Positions 8,796 to 19,300 are shown, numbered from the stretch's first letter. The stretch is 64,000 nt of DNA from Paenibacillus sp. FSL M7-0420 (GCF_038002345.1 NZ_JBBOCJ010000001.1:2294001-2358000); one strand, 5' to 3'. Made by a program: numbers and translations. The notes: generated from the sequence alone by a model not told the origin.

Positions 8796-9682
8796 GAAGC
8801 AGAGCTTCCATCTGGAATTACCACCTGATGCTGCTCCCCGGCATATTGCTGCTTATAGCATTCAGTGTAGTTCCGATGTTCGGAATTGTGATTGCCTTTC
8901 AGGACTTTCAGCCTACGCTGGGCATCTTCCACTCTGAATGGGTGGGCTGGGAGAATTTCGAGTATATGTTCAGCCTGCCGGACAGCAGGCTGATTCTCGG
9001 CAACACCCTGAGCATTGCACTGATGAAGATCATTGCCGGACTGACCGTTCCCTTTGTATTTGCACTGCTGTTCCATGAAGTGGCGAATATTAAATTCAAG
9101 CGCACCATCCAAACGATTGTGTACCTGCCCCATTTCATGTCCTGGGTCATTCTCTCAGGAGTGCTGATTAACCTGCTTAGTCTGGACGGCATTATCAATC
9201 AGATGATCCAGTGGTTCGGCGGCGATCCGGTTATGTTCCTCCAGAGCAATCACTGGTTCCGCTTTGTGATCGTATCGAGTGATGTATGGAAGGAATTCGG
9301 CTTCAATACGATCATCTATATCGCTGCCCTGACTTCCATCAACACCAATCTGTACGAAGCTGCCGCCATTGATGGAGCGAACCGGTTCCAGCGGTTAACC
9401 AATATTACGATTCCGGGCCTGATGACCACGGTGATTCTGCTGGCGACCTTAAGCCTCGGCAATGTGCTGAATGCGGGCTTCGAGCAGATTCTCAACCTGT
9501 ATAATCCGATTGTCTATGAGTCGGGGGATATCATTGATACTTATGTATACCGTTCAGGATTGCTTGAAATCCAGTATGGACTGGCAACAGCGGTAGGCCT
9601 GCTCAAATCGGTCGTAAGCTTTGTGCTGATTGCCGCTTCCTATGGTCTGGCTGCCCGGTTTGCCAACTACCGTATTTTCTGA
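8792..9682 (+). CDS. ABC sugar permease, LplB family
   Basis: A 296-residue integral membrane protein of the binding-protein-dependent permease family. It has about six hydrophobic segments (first: LMLLPGILLLIAFSVVPMFG) and the EAA loop EAAAIDGANRFQRLTNITIPG near residue 190, which docks the ATPase. Its ATG overlaps the stop of the lipoprotein gene, showing translational coupling. Together with the next gene it forms the heterodimeric channel of the importer. Confidence 0.92.
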   Translation: MRSRASIWNYHLMLLPGILLLIAFSVVPMFGIVIAFQDFQPTLGIFHSEWVGWENFEYMFSLPDSRLILGNTLSIALMKIIAGLTVPFVFALLFHEVANIKFKRTIQTIVYLPHFMSWVILSGVLINLLSLDGIINQMIQWFGGDPVMFLQSNHWFRFVIVSSDVWKEFGFNTIIYIAALTSINTNLYEAAAIDGANRFQRLTNITIPGLMTTVILLATLSLGNVLNAGFEQILNLYNPIVYESGDIIDTYVYRSGLLEIQYGLATAVGLLKSVVSFVLIAASYGLAARFANYRIF

Positions 9683-9697
9683 CAGAGGTGATTTGCT

Positions 9698-10579
9698 GTG
9701 ATCCGAGGAACCAGCCGGACTGTTGATATTGTGATTTATTCTATTCTAACCGTGATTGCTTTTCTCTCCTTGGCCCCCGTACTGAATACCCTGGCTATTT
9801 CGTTCAGCGGCAAGGTGGCGGCCATGTCGGGGCAGGTCTTCTTCTGGCCGGTTGATTTCAATCTGGAGGCCTATAAGTCGGTCATCAGTGACCGGAGCTT
9901 CTTCACTTCCTTTGGCGTATCTGTACAAAGGGTACTGCTCGGAGGAGCCATCAATCTGCTGGTTACGGTGCTGATGGCCTATCCTTTATCGAAATCGAAC
10001 AAACATTTTCCGGGCAGAAATATCTATATGTGGTTCGTGATCTTCTGCATGCTGTTCAACGGCGGGCTGATCCCGTGGTATATGACGATCAATACGTACG
10101 GGCTGCTCGATTCCATCTGGGCGCTTGTGCTGCCTACCGCCGTTCCGGTATTTAATGTGATTCTGCTGATGAACTTCTTCAAGGGCGTTCCGAAGGAGCT
10201 GGAGGAGGCTGCCGGGATGGATGGGGCGGGGGCGTGGAGAACGCTGGTGACGATTTATATCCCCATCTCCCTGCCCTCACTGGCGACAGTCACCCTGTTC
10301 TCGGTCGTCGGCCACTGGAATGCGTTTTTTGACGGGATGATCCTGATGAACCACAAGGAGAATTGGCCGCTGCAAACGTATATCCAGCAATTGATTATCA
10401 GCGTGAATTCGATCATGAACACTACCGACCCGGAAGAGATCAAGCGTCTGTCGAATATGTCGAGCCAGCTGCTCAATGCGGCCAAGGTGATGGTCTCGAT
10501 GATCCCGATCATGCTGATTTATCCGTTTCTGCAGCGGTATTTCGTCAGCGGAATCGTGCTCGGCGCCGTCAAAGAGTAA
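9698..10579 (+). CDS. ABC sugar permease, LplC/YtcP family
   Basis: The second transmembrane subunit (293 residues) starts at GTG 15 bp after the LplB-like gene. The EAA loop is EEAAGMDGAGAWRTLVTIYIP around residue 170, and the C-terminus YFVSGIVLGAVKE is typical for this family. It completes the lipoprotein-permease-permease operon and is followed by a strong hairpin, so the kinase gene downstream is probably expressed at a lower level or separately. Confidence 0.92.
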   Translation: MIRGTSRTVDIVIYSILTVIAFLSLAPVLNTLAISFSGKVAAMSGQVFFWPVDFNLEAYKSVISDRSFFTSFGVSVQRVLLGGAINLLVTVLMAYPLSKSNKHFPGRNIYMWFVIFCMLFNGGLIPWYMTINTYGLLDSIWALVLPTAVPVFNVILLMNFFKGVPKELEEAAGMDGAGAWRTLVTIYIPISLPSLATVTLFSVVGHWNAFFDGMILMNHKENWPLQTYIQQLIISVNSIMNTTDPEEIKRLSNMSSQLLNAAKVMVSMIPIMLIYPFLQRYFVSGIVLGAVKE

Positions 10580-10598
10580 GCGTAAACTGCATGGAAGC

Positions 10599-10640
10599 GG
10601 GTGTCCCGTAAGCCGGAAACGGCTGGGGACACCCCTTTGC
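10599..10640 (+). terminator. Intrinsic terminator after importer operon
   Basis: GGGTGTCCC (10599-10607) pairs with GGGACACCC (10626-10634). A second nested stem, AGCCG-GAAA-CGGCT, extends it. CTTTGCTATTT follows. The stem is long; the U-tract is modest, so partial read-through into the kinase gene is possible. Confidence 0.65.
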
Positions 10641-10658
10641 TATTTGGGGGCAGAACTC

Positions 10659-12428
10659 ATGCGGCGGACCGCTGCTTTTACCGATTGTTATTTGCCGGGG
10701 GCAATGCTACGTTATAAGGACAAGAGGCTTAAGACAGGAGGGGTAGATCTGGAGCGCCCAGGCCGGTTCATCAGGAATTTAAGAATTAAGCATAAGCTGT
10801 TTGTCTCTTATTTGCTCGTTATCATTATTCCGCTCAGTGTGCTTGGCTGGTATTCGTATGATCAATCCAGGAGTCTGCTCGTTCAGCAGGCCCGGCTGAC
10901 CTTAACCGACAATGTGTCGGAGATCGCCGCCAATCTGGATTATAAGTTCGGCAAGCTCAATGCCGCGCTGGACTCGTTCACCTTCAACTCCAGTGTAGTG
11001 TCCGTCTTCAACAATGATTACTCGGACAATTATTACTATATGTACAATGATCTGAACACCATCGTGGAGCCGCTGTTCAATACGCTTCTGTTCCTGAACG
11101 AAGAGATCCGCCAGCTGACGGTGTATACAGGGAACAACATCACGGAGCGGAAGAATACGATTCTGCCGATTAGCAGCGTATCCGGGAAGCCATGGTATGA
11201 AGCGGCGATGGCCAGCGGCCAGACGCATTGGATCAAGGAGGGAACGGCCTTATCCGCGGTGCGGAGAATGGTGGGCGGCTCGGGAACGCAATATGACAAC
11301 CTGATCTACTTAGGCTTTGACAGCAAGGATATGTTTGCGGGTCTGACCAATGTGGTCTCCGGTGAGTACGGCGTTCTGGTCGAGAATGGGGCGGGGGAGC
11401 CTGTGTATGACTATCACAACAGGCTGCCGTCCTTCGAATCAGCTAAGGAAGCGGAAGAGCACGCGAGCGATTTCATCGTGATCTCCCAGACGCTTGGCGT
11501 GACGGGGTGGAAGCTTGTCTTTTATATGCCCAAGAACTCGATCGGTGTTGATGCCAAGACGATTCTCCGCGCCACCATGCTCACGGTCGGGATTTGCCTG
11601 CTGATTCTGGTGCCTGCGGTCTGGCTGTTGTCGAATGCATTCGTGAGAAGAATCTACCGTCTGAACCGCACGATGAAAAGGGTGACCCGAGGGGACCTGC
11701 ATGTGGATATTGTGGTCGATTCCAATGACGAGATCGGCGAGCTGACCTCACGGTTCAAGGATATGCTGCAAAGTCTGAATGAGCTGTTCAATGAAGTCTA
11801 CCGCAGCAAGGTTGTGCAGAAGGACGCGGAGCTGAAGGCGCTTCAGGCCCAGATCAATCCGCATTTTCTCTATAACTCTCTGTCGCTGATCAACTGGAAG
11901 GCTATAAGCATTAAAGCGTATGACATCAGTAAAATCACCACAACCCTCTCGAAATTCTACCGGACAACCCTGAACAGGGGGCAGGATGTCATCAGCGTCC
12001 AGGATGAACTGGAGAATACGAAATCTTATATTGATCTGCAGCTGATTATGCATGACCACAGCTTCGATGTAGTGTACGAGGTGGACCCGGAGGTGCTGGG
12101 CTATCACATGATCAAGCTGATTATGCAGCCTATTGTAGAGAATGCGATTGAGCACGGCGTGGACAACAAGCGGGAGGGGCGCGGCAGGATCAGCCTGCGG
12201 GCGGGCTTCGAGGAAGATACGATTGTATTCAGCATTGAAGACAACGGTCCGGGAATGACCCAGGAGACGATGGATACGGTATTAAGCAGGCAATCCAAAT
12301 CGTATGGACTGTTCAACGCCCAGGAGAGAATCCGGATTTATTTTGGCGAGGCGTACGGGATCACGATCCACAGCGAAATCGGCCAGGGTACAACAGTGGC
12401 GGTGAGAATCCCCAAGCGGACCACGTGA
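10659..12428 (+). CDS. YesM-type sensor histidine kinase
   Basis: Membrane sensor kinase, 589 residues from ATG 10659 (GGGGG 8 nt upstream); TTG 10644 and ATG 10704 are alternative starts. The first membrane segment is HKLFVSYLLVIIIPLSVLGW. An extracellular sensor region of ~230 residues, a second membrane segment (ILRATMLTVGICLLILVPAV) and a HAMP linker follow. The kinase core has the phospho-acceptor His in INPHFLYNSL, an N-box (ENAIEHGVD) and a G-box (DNGPGMTQ). Its likely partner is the response regulator at 5409-6941. The response regulator - importer - kinase order suggests it senses the saccharide taken up by the intervening transporter. Confidence 0.9.
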   Translation: MRRTAAFTDCYLPGAMLRYKDKRLKTGGVDLERPGRFIRNLRIKHKLFVSYLLVIIIPLSVLGWYSYDQSRSLLVQQARLTLTDNVSEIAANLDYKFGKLNAALDSFTFNSSVVSVFNNDYSDNYYYMYNDLNTIVEPLFNTLLFLNEEIRQLTVYTGNNITERKNTILPISSVSGKPWYEAAMASGQTHWIKEGTALSAVRRMVGGSGTQYDNLIYLGFDSKDMFAGLTNVVSGEYGVLVENGAGEPVYDYHNRLPSFESAKEAEEHASDFIVISQTLGVTGWKLVFYMPKNSIGVDAKTILRATMLTVGICLLILVPAVWLLSNAFVRRIYRLNRTMKRVTRGDLHVDIVVDSNDEIGELTSRFKDMLQSLNELFNEVYRSKVVQKDAELKALQAQINPHFLYNSLSLINWKAISIKAYDISKITTTLSKFYRTTLNRGQDVISVQDELENTKSYIDLQLIMHDHSFDVVYEVDPEVLGYHMIKLIMQPIVENAIEHGVDNKREGRGRISLRAGFEEDTIVFSIEDNGPGMTQETMDTVLSRQSKSYGLFNAQERIRIYFGEAYGITIHSEIGQGTTVAVRIPKRTT

Positions 12429-12455
12429 AGGATGCTAGGGCAAAATCTCAAAGAC

Positions 12456-12482
12456 TGTAACCTTTTACCCGGCTTGGACGAA
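12456..12482 (+). promoter_or_regulatory. Candidate ECF-type autoregulatory promoter
   Basis: TGTAAC (12456-12461) and CGAA (12479-12482) are separated by exactly 17 bp. The B. subtilis SigX consensus, as recalled, is TGTAAC-N17-CGAC. The site lies ~75 bp upstream of an ECF sigma gene, the usual place for autoregulation. Confidence 0.55.
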
Positions 12483-12556
12483 TAAATAGCAGACGGCTGG
12501 CAGGAGAGGAGGCGTGTGAGACGAACGGGAGCGAAAGTGAGCGAGGAGAAGGTTTT

Positions 12557-13186
12557 GTGGCAGCAGACCAGATGACGGCGGATGAGGCGGCGGCTTCTCA
12601 GCCGGATGAAGAGGCGGTGCTAATCAGGTTCAGGGAAGGGAGCCGGGAGGCGTTTGAATGGCTGGTCCGGCAATACCGGGAGCCTGCTGTGCGGTTTGCG
12701 TACCACTTGACCGGGGATTATCATACCGCTGAGGATCTGGCGCAGGACTGCTTCGCCTATCTGCTGGTGTACCCGGAGAAATATGATTACCGGGCATCCT
12801 TTAAAACCTATCTGTTTACCATTCTCCGCAACAAGAGCATAGACTCGGTCCGTAAGCGTGCAAGGCAGCAGAGCTTGCCCTATACGGCGGAGAGCAGCAG
12901 CGTACATAACCCGGATGAGGGGAATCCTGAACGGCTGGCCATCATCCGGGAAGAGGATGTGGAATGGCGCAGAAGATTGCATCAGATGAAGAAGGACTAC
13001 GGGCAGGCGGTCTATCTGGTGGATGTGGGACAGATGTCTTATGAACAGGCGGCCGCAGTGATGGGCCGGAATCAAGTGAGCTTCAAGGTGCTGCTGCACC
13101 GGGCGCGCAAGAAGCTGAGGCAGATCTACGAGAAGGAGGAGTGGGATTGTGAAGTCAACGGAACAGGAGCAGCTATTTCTGGATGA
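12557..13186 (+). CDS. ECF-type RNA polymerase sigma factor
   Basis: 209 residues with the two domains of ECF sigma factors. Region 2 (residues ~25-95) has FEWLVRQYREPAVRFAYHLTGD, then DLAQDCFAYLLVYPEKY and FKTYLFTILRNKSIDSVRKR; region 4 (~135-190) includes SYEQAAAVMGRNQVSFKVLL. The GTG start at 12557 is preceded by AGGAG at 8 nt. It overlaps the next gene by 38 bp. It is expected to direct polymerase to TGTAAC-type promoters, including the one in front of it, and so to control the ABC exporter genes downstream. The inducing signal is unknown; ECF/ABC operons often respond to envelope stress or peptides. Confidence 0.88.
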   Translation: MAADQMTADEAAASQPDEEAVLIRFREGSREAFEWLVRQYREPAVRFAYHLTGDYHTAEDLAQDCFAYLLVYPEKYDYRASFKTYLFTILRNKSIDSVRKRARQQSLPYTAESSSVHNPDEGNPERLAIIREEDVEWRRRLHQMKKDYGQAVYLVDVGQMSYEQAAAVMGRNQVSFKVLLHRARKKLRQIYEKEEWDCEVNGTGAAISG

Positions 13187-13442
13187 GGTCTACCGCAAGG
13201 CCCGGCTGCTGGAATACGACAAGCGTGAAGCGCAGAAAGTGCTGTATAACCGCAGGGTGCTGGCCAGACGCAAGATTCTGACAGTCTCAGGCATCACAAT
13301 CGTTACAGCAGTATTCGCCCTGATGATTTGGATCGGCAAGGTGGATCGGGGGCTATGTGTTGCGCTGTCGCTCCTTCTGATTACAGCAGGTCTGATGATC
13401 GAGAAGCTTGAGTTGATGTGGAGTCTGGAGAACGACGGTTGA
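13149..13442 (+). CDS. Small two-helix membrane protein, possible anti-sigma factor
   Basis: Not recognised by family. The 97-residue protein has a charged cytoplasmic N-terminus (~45 residues, many Arg/Lys/Glu) and two membrane helices (ILTVSGITIVTAVFALMIWI and GLCVALSLLLITAGLMI). GTG 13149 has GGAGGAG upstream and lies inside the end of the sigma gene, so the two proteins are translationally coupled. Coupling plus a cytoplasmic tail and membrane anchor is the usual layout for an anti-sigma factor, so that role is inferred from position only. It lacks a visible zinc-binding anti-sigma motif. Confidence 0.65.
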   Translation: MKSTEQEQLFLDEVYRKARLLEYDKREAQKVLYNRRVLARRKILTVSGITIVTAVFALMIWIGKVDRGLCVALSLLLITAGLMIEKLELMWSLENDG

Positions 13443-13473
13443 ACGGGAGTTGCAGGAAAGGGAGAGAGATGAA

Positions 13474-14349
13474 ATGGAGCTAATCATTAACCATTTAACT
13501 AAGACCTATGGGAGCAAGCAGGCACTGCAGGATATCAGCTTCCGGGTGGGTGAAGGGATTCACGGCCTGCTGGGGCCGAACGGGGCAGGCAAAACTACGC
13601 TGATGCGTCTGCTCGCCACCCTGCTGACGCCAAGCTCAGGAACGGTAGAGATAGGCGGGGTTCCCTTAAGGGATAAAGCCCGGGTGCGCGAGCTGGTTGG
13701 CTATCTGCCGCAGGAGTTCGCCTTCTATCCCGGAATGAGTGTCTATGAGGCCATGGATTATCTTGCGCTGTTATCCGGGATAGCCGGCCGCTCCGAGCGG
13801 AAGCGGAGAATAGACGATCTGCTGGAGCAAGTGAACCTTACGGAGCAGCGCCGGACCAAGGTCAAGGCGCTGTCCGGCGGGATGAAGCGGCGGCTGGGCG
13901 TAGCCCAGGCCATGGTGCATGAGCCGAAGCTGCTGATTGTCGATGAGCCGACAGCGGGGCTGGACCCCGAGGAGCGAATCAGGTTCCGGCGGCTGCTGGG
14001 ACGGTTCGCCGAGGGCAGGATTGTCCTGCTGTCGACACATGTCGTTGAAGATGTGGAGTCCACCTGTGAGCAGATGACTGTACTGCAGAAGGGGAGTCTG
14101 CGGTATCACGGCAGAATAGGTGATCTTACCGCCGCTGCGGCCGGCCGTGTCTGGATTGCTGAGCTGGACCGGGCGCAGTGGGAGCGGGACCGCGACCGCT
14201 TCCCGGTACTGTCTGCCGTGCCGGAAGGCGCAGGCATGCGGGTCCGGGTGCTCGCTGAGGAGCAGCCCTACGCAGGGGCACAGCAAGCCGCGCCATCGAT
14301 TGAAGATGCGTACCTCCACCTGATGCGCAGGGAGGAATCCTACGTATGA
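13474..14349 (+). CDS. ABC transporter ATP-binding protein
   Basis: A 291-residue ATPase subunit. It has Walker A GPNGAGKTT, a Q-loop (YLPQEFAFYPGMSV), signature LSGGMKRRLGVAQA, Walker B LLIVDEPTAGLD and the switch His in LLSTHVVED. ATG 13474 has GGGAG upstream; TTG 13450 would only add eight charged residues. The C-terminal ~80 residues resemble the extension of drug- and antibiotic-export ATPases. The two membrane proteins that follow overlap by ATGA junctions and are its expected partners. Because the operon begins with an ECF sigma factor, export is probably induced by an external stress. Confidence 0.9.
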   Translation: MELIINHLTKTYGSKQALQDISFRVGEGIHGLLGPNGAGKTTLMRLLATLLTPSSGTVEIGGVPLRDKARVRELVGYLPQEFAFYPGMSVYEAMDYLALLSGIAGRSERKRRIDDLLEQVNLTEQRRTKVKALSGGMKRRLGVAQAMVHEPKLLIVDEPTAGLDPEERIRFRRLLGRFAEGRIVLLSTHVVEDVESTCEQMTVLQKGSLRYHGRIGDLTAAAAGRVWIAELDRAQWERDRDRFPVLSAVPEGAGMRVRVLAEEQPYAGAQQAAPSIEDAYLHLMRREESYV

Positions 14350-15575
14350 TGGCATTGATCGGCAAGGAGATGCGCATGACGCTGCGCAGTCTGGTATTCT
14401 ATCTGTTTGTAATTGCCAGCGTATTCTTCTATTTCACTTCTTATGCTACGGAGGAGACCTGGGGAGAGCTCAGTCCCCCGGTAATAAGTACGCCGCAGAA
14501 TATGGGGACTGCGGAACAGCCATATTACGGCTGGGCCACTCCGGGGGATGCCCGCAGCTTGGCTGAACAGATGAAGATTCATATGCAGTGGGATCTGAAT
14601 GATGGAGCCGGTGAGAAGCTGAGGCTGGGATTCCCGATGGAGGTGGAACTGGATGCCGGAGAGAAGGCCGCCTTAACTGCTGCCATCTCGCAACTGGATA
14701 AGATCCTGAAGGACCCCGGCCAATATACTGTGGATGAGGTGTACCAGATCGCTGAGGCATTGAACAGTAAATTGGGCGGAAGCAGTATGTATCAGCAAGG
14801 GTTGAGTAACTACGGTTATGCTACAACGTCTGTGGACGAAGCAATGAAGGCACAGGAAGCGCAGCTTGCGGAGTATAATGTGAAGGTAGACGCAGGGGAG
14901 CTGCTGCCCGGAGCCGCTCGCTATTTCAGTGATTATCTGTCGTTGCCGGCAGGGATCTTCCCGGTCTTTCTGTCCGCCTTCCTGCTGCTGCGGGACCGCT
15001 CCAGCCGGATGAATGAATTGATCTACAGCCGCAGGGTCTCCCCGTGGGTGTATGTCGGGTCAAAGTTTATCGCCCAAGGGATTATGCTCTCTGTGGTCTA
15101 CCTCATTCTGGCTGTCATCGGGGGCTGGCAGACGGTGGATACGCTTGGGCTTACAGGTCAGACGGGACAGGCTATATCAGTCTTTCTCAGCTATACGGCC
15201 TGGTGGCTGCTGCCCACCTTGTGGATCTCGGTCGCCTTCGGGATGTTCGGCTCCATGCTGTTCCGCCGGGGCATTGTGCCGATCGCCCTGCAGATCGTCT
15301 GGTGGTTCGTATCCGTATTGCCGCTTATGGGCTCCTATGGGCTGAACCGGCTGTTCATCCGCTTCAATTCACCTAATGATTATAATCTGTACCAAGGCTG
15401 GGCAGGTGAGATTGCCCTTAACCGCAGCTTTTACTTGCTGCTGGCCGTTCTTCTGACCGCCGGGGCAGCCTGGCTCTGGGAGCGGAACCGCAGCCGTCTG
15501 GATTCGGCACAGCCACTTGGCAGGAAGAAGACGAAGCGGACTCCGGCGGTGCCTGCATCGGGGGCGTTGAGATGA
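14346..15575 (+). CDS. ABC-2-type membrane subunit
   Basis: A 409-residue membrane protein starting ATGATG across the stop of the ATPase gene. It has one N-terminal helix (LRSLVFYLFVIASVFFYF), a ~170-residue extracytoplasmic region, then about five C-terminal helices (FPVFLSAFLLLRDRSSR; MLSVVYLILAVIGGW; LLPTLWISVAFGMFG; IALQIVWWFVSVLPLMG; FYLLLAVLLTAGAAWLW). This layout is that of ABC-2/ABC-export permeases. No substrate can be assigned. Confidence 0.75.
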   Translation: MMALIGKEMRMTLRSLVFYLFVIASVFFYFTSYATEETWGELSPPVISTPQNMGTAEQPYYGWATPGDARSLAEQMKIHMQWDLNDGAGEKLRLGFPMEVELDAGEKAALTAAISQLDKILKDPGQYTVDEVYQIAEALNSKLGGSSMYQQGLSNYGYATTSVDEAMKAQEAQLAEYNVKVDAGELLPGAARYFSDYLSLPAGIFPVFLSAFLLLRDRSSRMNELIYSRRVSPWVYVGSKFIAQGIMLSVVYLILAVIGGWQTVDTLGLTGQTGQAISVFLSYTAWWLLPTLWISVAFGMFGSMLFRRGIVPIALQIVWWFVSVLPLMGSYGLNRLFIRFNSPNDYNLYQGWAGEIALNRSFYLLLAVLLTAGAAWLWERNRSRLDSAQPLGRKKTKRTPAVPASGALR

Positions 15576-16204
15576 GCCGTCAGATCCTCGCTCCGCTCGC
15601 CCGTTACAATCTTAAGCTGACAGTGCATTATTCCTGGTTGTTGTCAGCGGCACTTTTGGCAGCCGTACCGATATTCATAGACCCTGTGTTCATGGACAGG
15701 CTACAGGTTGCGAAGCTGGGAGAACTGCTCCTCAGCCTGCTGGGACTGATCGTCTACCCTCATCTGGGTCTGTTGGAGGATGGCGGCATCCAGGAGGTGC
15801 TCTATGCCAAGCGGGTGCGTCATCTTCCGTTGTTTCTGTTCCGCTGGCTGCTTACTGCTCTATATATCTTCCTTGCAGTTGCTGCTTTGATCGCCTGGAT
15901 ACATGTAAGCGGCGCAGATTTTGAACTATGGCCGATGGTGGGAGGGACGGCAATCTCCGCCATTGTGATCGGGTCAGCCGGTCTGACGGCCACTCTTCTG
16001 GCCGGTAATCTCTCAGCCGGATATATTGCCGGATTCTCCTGGTATCTGCTGGATTTCACCACCAAGGGCAAACTGACCGGGCCCTTTTACCTGTTCGGCC
16101 TGCTTGAGGAGCCATGGGATAACGGCAAGTGGCTGCTTGCCGGTCTTTCGCTGACGCTGGTACTTTTCTGTGCCTTCTGGCTGCCGCGCAGGAGACTGGA
16201 CTAA
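15572..16204 (+). CDS. Second membrane subunit of the ECF-controlled ABC exporter
   Basis: A 210-residue protein with about six hydrophobic helices and no soluble domain, beginning ATGA over the preceding stop. It carries no recognised motif, but its coupling to the ATPase and the 409-residue permease suggests it is the second half of the transmembrane channel. A strong terminator follows, closing the sigma-to-exporter operon. Confidence 0.72.
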   Translation: MSRQILAPLARYNLKLTVHYSWLLSAALLAAVPIFIDPVFMDRLQVAKLGELLLSLLGLIVYPHLGLLEDGGIQEVLYAKRVRHLPLFLFRWLLTALYIFLAVAALIAWIHVSGADFELWPMVGGTAISAIVIGSAGLTATLLAGNLSAGYIAGFSWYLLDFTTKGKLTGPFYLFGLLEEPWDNGKWLLAGLSLTLVLFCAFWLPRRRLD

Positions 16205-16213
16205 CCTATAACC

Positions 16214-16254
16214 ACCGCCTTGACGTCATGAAAGTGACCAGGGCGGTTTTTTTT
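16214..16254 (+). terminator. Intrinsic terminator closing the ECF/ABC operon
   Basis: ACCGCC (16214-16219) pairs with GGCGGT (16242-16247), and eight T residues follow (16247-16254), 10 bp after the last stop. Confidence 0.8.
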
Positions 16255-16364
16255 GTACTTCTGTATCTTCATTAGCGGGACTTTAGGTCTGGAGCATAAA
16301 TTCCGAAAAAAAGGTATAATGTTACTAAATTATGTCCCCCATTTTCTCAGAGGAGGCTCTAGCT

Positions 16365-19300
16365 TTGTCCGACACACTATTTAAGCACTTGTACATGCGG
16401 TCCTCAATAGGATATGCGGCAGTATCCATTACGGATGGAACTATGCTCATGGCCAACCCTGCGCTTTGCGGGATGTTTGGATACACCGAGACCGAACTCA
16501 AGGAGCTGCGTTACCAGGATATCGTCTTTCCGGATGAAGGGTCTACCCTGGATCACGGGCAGATTGTGAACTATTTAATAAGCAGCCCGGATATGGCTGT
16601 AGATACCGAAAAGCGGTTCGTACATAAGAATGGCGAGATGCTCTGGGTTGCCCTGCATCTTTTTCTGATCATTGATGAACAGACCGGCCCTCCCTCCCAT
16701 CTGGTTGCGGAGATGACTGATATTACCGCGCGCAAGATGGCGGAGAAGAAGATAGAGGAGGACCACCAGCTCTTCGAGCTGATTACGGAGCACACCCCGG
16801 ATATGATTTCATTCGCCGATCCCGATGGAACGCTGCGCTACGTCTCCCCGTCAGTCGAAACGCTGCTCGGTTATACGGCAAGCGAAATGATCGGCCGCAA
16901 CAAAACGGATTATTACCATGAAGCAGATGCGCTGGAAATGACCGAACCGGGGAAGCTCTACTCCGACAGTGACACCTTTATACGCCGGGTCAGGCATAAG
17001 GACGGCCATTATCTTTGGACCCAGAGCTCCTTCCAGGTGGTGCGGAATCGTGAAGGCGAAGTGCGGCAGATCCTGACGATTGCCCATGACATCACCGAGC
17101 GGAAGAAGGTTGAAGATATGCTGGCTGCCGCGCAGGAGCTGGGGCAAATGGGCTCCTGGGAGTGGAATTCCGTACATGAGCAGCTGATCGTCTCCAGCCA
17201 GCTGATGGCCATCTTTGAATTAGGCGGGAACTGCGGAAATCATACCGTGATTCATTATGCTCAATTGCTTGACTGTGTAGTGCCGGAGGACCTGGACAGA
17301 TTGCGCGAAGAGCTGCGTTATACGCTGAAGTCCGGGGCTAAGGGCGAGGCGATTTTCAGAGTGAAGGGCAGCGAGGAACGTAAGTCTATCTATGCACACT
17401 GGGAGGTGATCCTGGATGCCTCCGGCAAGGTTCAGCTGATCCGCGGGATGGTGCAGGATGTGACCGAGCGCGAGCGGATGGAGGAGCAGCTGCGTGAGAG
17501 CGAGAACCGGTACAAGTCGCTTTTCGAATATAACCCGTCTGCCATCAGTGCCATGGATCTGCAGGGGTACATACAGTCAATGAACGCCAGTCTGGAGCAG
17601 CTGACAGGATACAGCAGGGAGACCCTGATGCATTCAAGTTACTGCGAGATTATTGAAGAGGATGAGCTGGAGCATGTGAATATGCGGTTTCTGGCGGCAG
17701 CCGGAGGCATGGCTCAGACCTTCGACACCCGGGTGATCCGTCACGACGGGGAGAGGGTGGAGGTAGGGATGATTTATGTCCCTATGCTCATTGATTCTGA
17801 AGTGGTCGGCGTATTCGCCATTACCAGTGATATTACAGAGCCTAAGCGGTATCTGGAGCAGATTGAGAAGCTTAGCTATGAGCATGCGCTAATCCTGAAC
17901 TCTGTATCTGAGGGGATATTTGGCATGAATCTGGAGGGGGAGACGGTATTTATCAATCCCGCTGCGTCTGTCATGCTCGGATATAACCCTGGGGAGCTGG
18001 CTGGCAATATCAAGCTGCATACGATAGCGCAGACCTGGATGGACGGCGAGCTGTATCCCGGAGGACACCGGACGCTGGCGGAGCTGCTGAAGACCAACCT
18101 CTCTTATGAGCAGGAGCAGGAAGGGATCTTCTGGCGTCAGGACGGCTCCAGCTTCCTGGTCAAATACCGGATGACGGCATTATATGATAACGGAGAGCAC
18201 AAGGGGGCGGTGGTTGTTTTCCGGGATATCACCGAGGAGAAGGCCGTGGAGCGTGCCAAGGAATCTGCGGAGAAGGCTGACCGGGCCAAGTCGGAGTTCC
18301 TGGCGATTATGAGCCACGAGCTGCGTACGCCGATGAATGGAATTATCGGGATGGCCGATCTCCTGTCGGGAACAGAGCTTACGGAGGAACAGCAGTATTA
18401 CACCCAGATTATCAATAAAAGCGGTGCCGCGCTGGTACATATTCTCAACGAGGTGCTGGATTTCAGCAAGATTGAATCCGGCATGATGACGCTGGATCTG
18501 CAGCCGGTGGATATCCGGCAGGTCGTTCAGAACGTCTGTGAGCTGTTCTATCCGCGTATCCAGGAGAAAGGGCTGGTTCTGCGCAGCCATATTGAGCCCG
18601 ATATTCCGGCTGTTGTCATCACCGACGAAACCAGGCTGAGGCAGGTGCTGGTGAATCTCGTCGGCAATGCGGTCAAGTTCACGGAAGAAGGCGAGGTCGG
18701 CGTCTCAGTGAAGCTGGAGGCTGCCGGGGAGCCGGGCTCGCTGATTCTGAGGTTCTCGGTAACCGATACCGGTATAGGCATTCCGCAGGGCAGCCAGAAC
18801 CTGTTATTCCAGTCCTTTTCCCAGCTGGACCCTTCGATCAACCGCAAGTACGGCGGGACGGGACTGGGTCTGGCGATCAGCAAGAAGCTGGTGGAGCTGC
18901 TGGATGGCGCGATCGGTGTGAACAGCGTCGAAGGAGAAGGCTCGGAGTTCTACTTCACCATCGGTGTGATGTATTCGGTGGAGGAGCCGGGCCAGGCGCA
19001 GCTGGCAGGAGCTGCTGCCACTCAGGAGTATAAGGGCGGAATCTTCAATCTGGATTATCCCGAGGGTCAATACGGGCCGTTGTCTATTCTTGTTGCGGAG
19101 GACCATCCGGTGAATCAGCAGATCCTGCAGACTTTTCTCAAAAAGCGCGGCTACACCTCTGACCTGGCAGTGAACGGCGAGCAGGCGGTAGAAGCTGTAC
19201 GGTCCCGGCATTATGATCTGGTGTTCATGGATATTCAGATGCCGGGCATGGACGGGATTGAAGCCACCCGGCAGATCCGCGAGGCGATGGGGCTGTCTCC

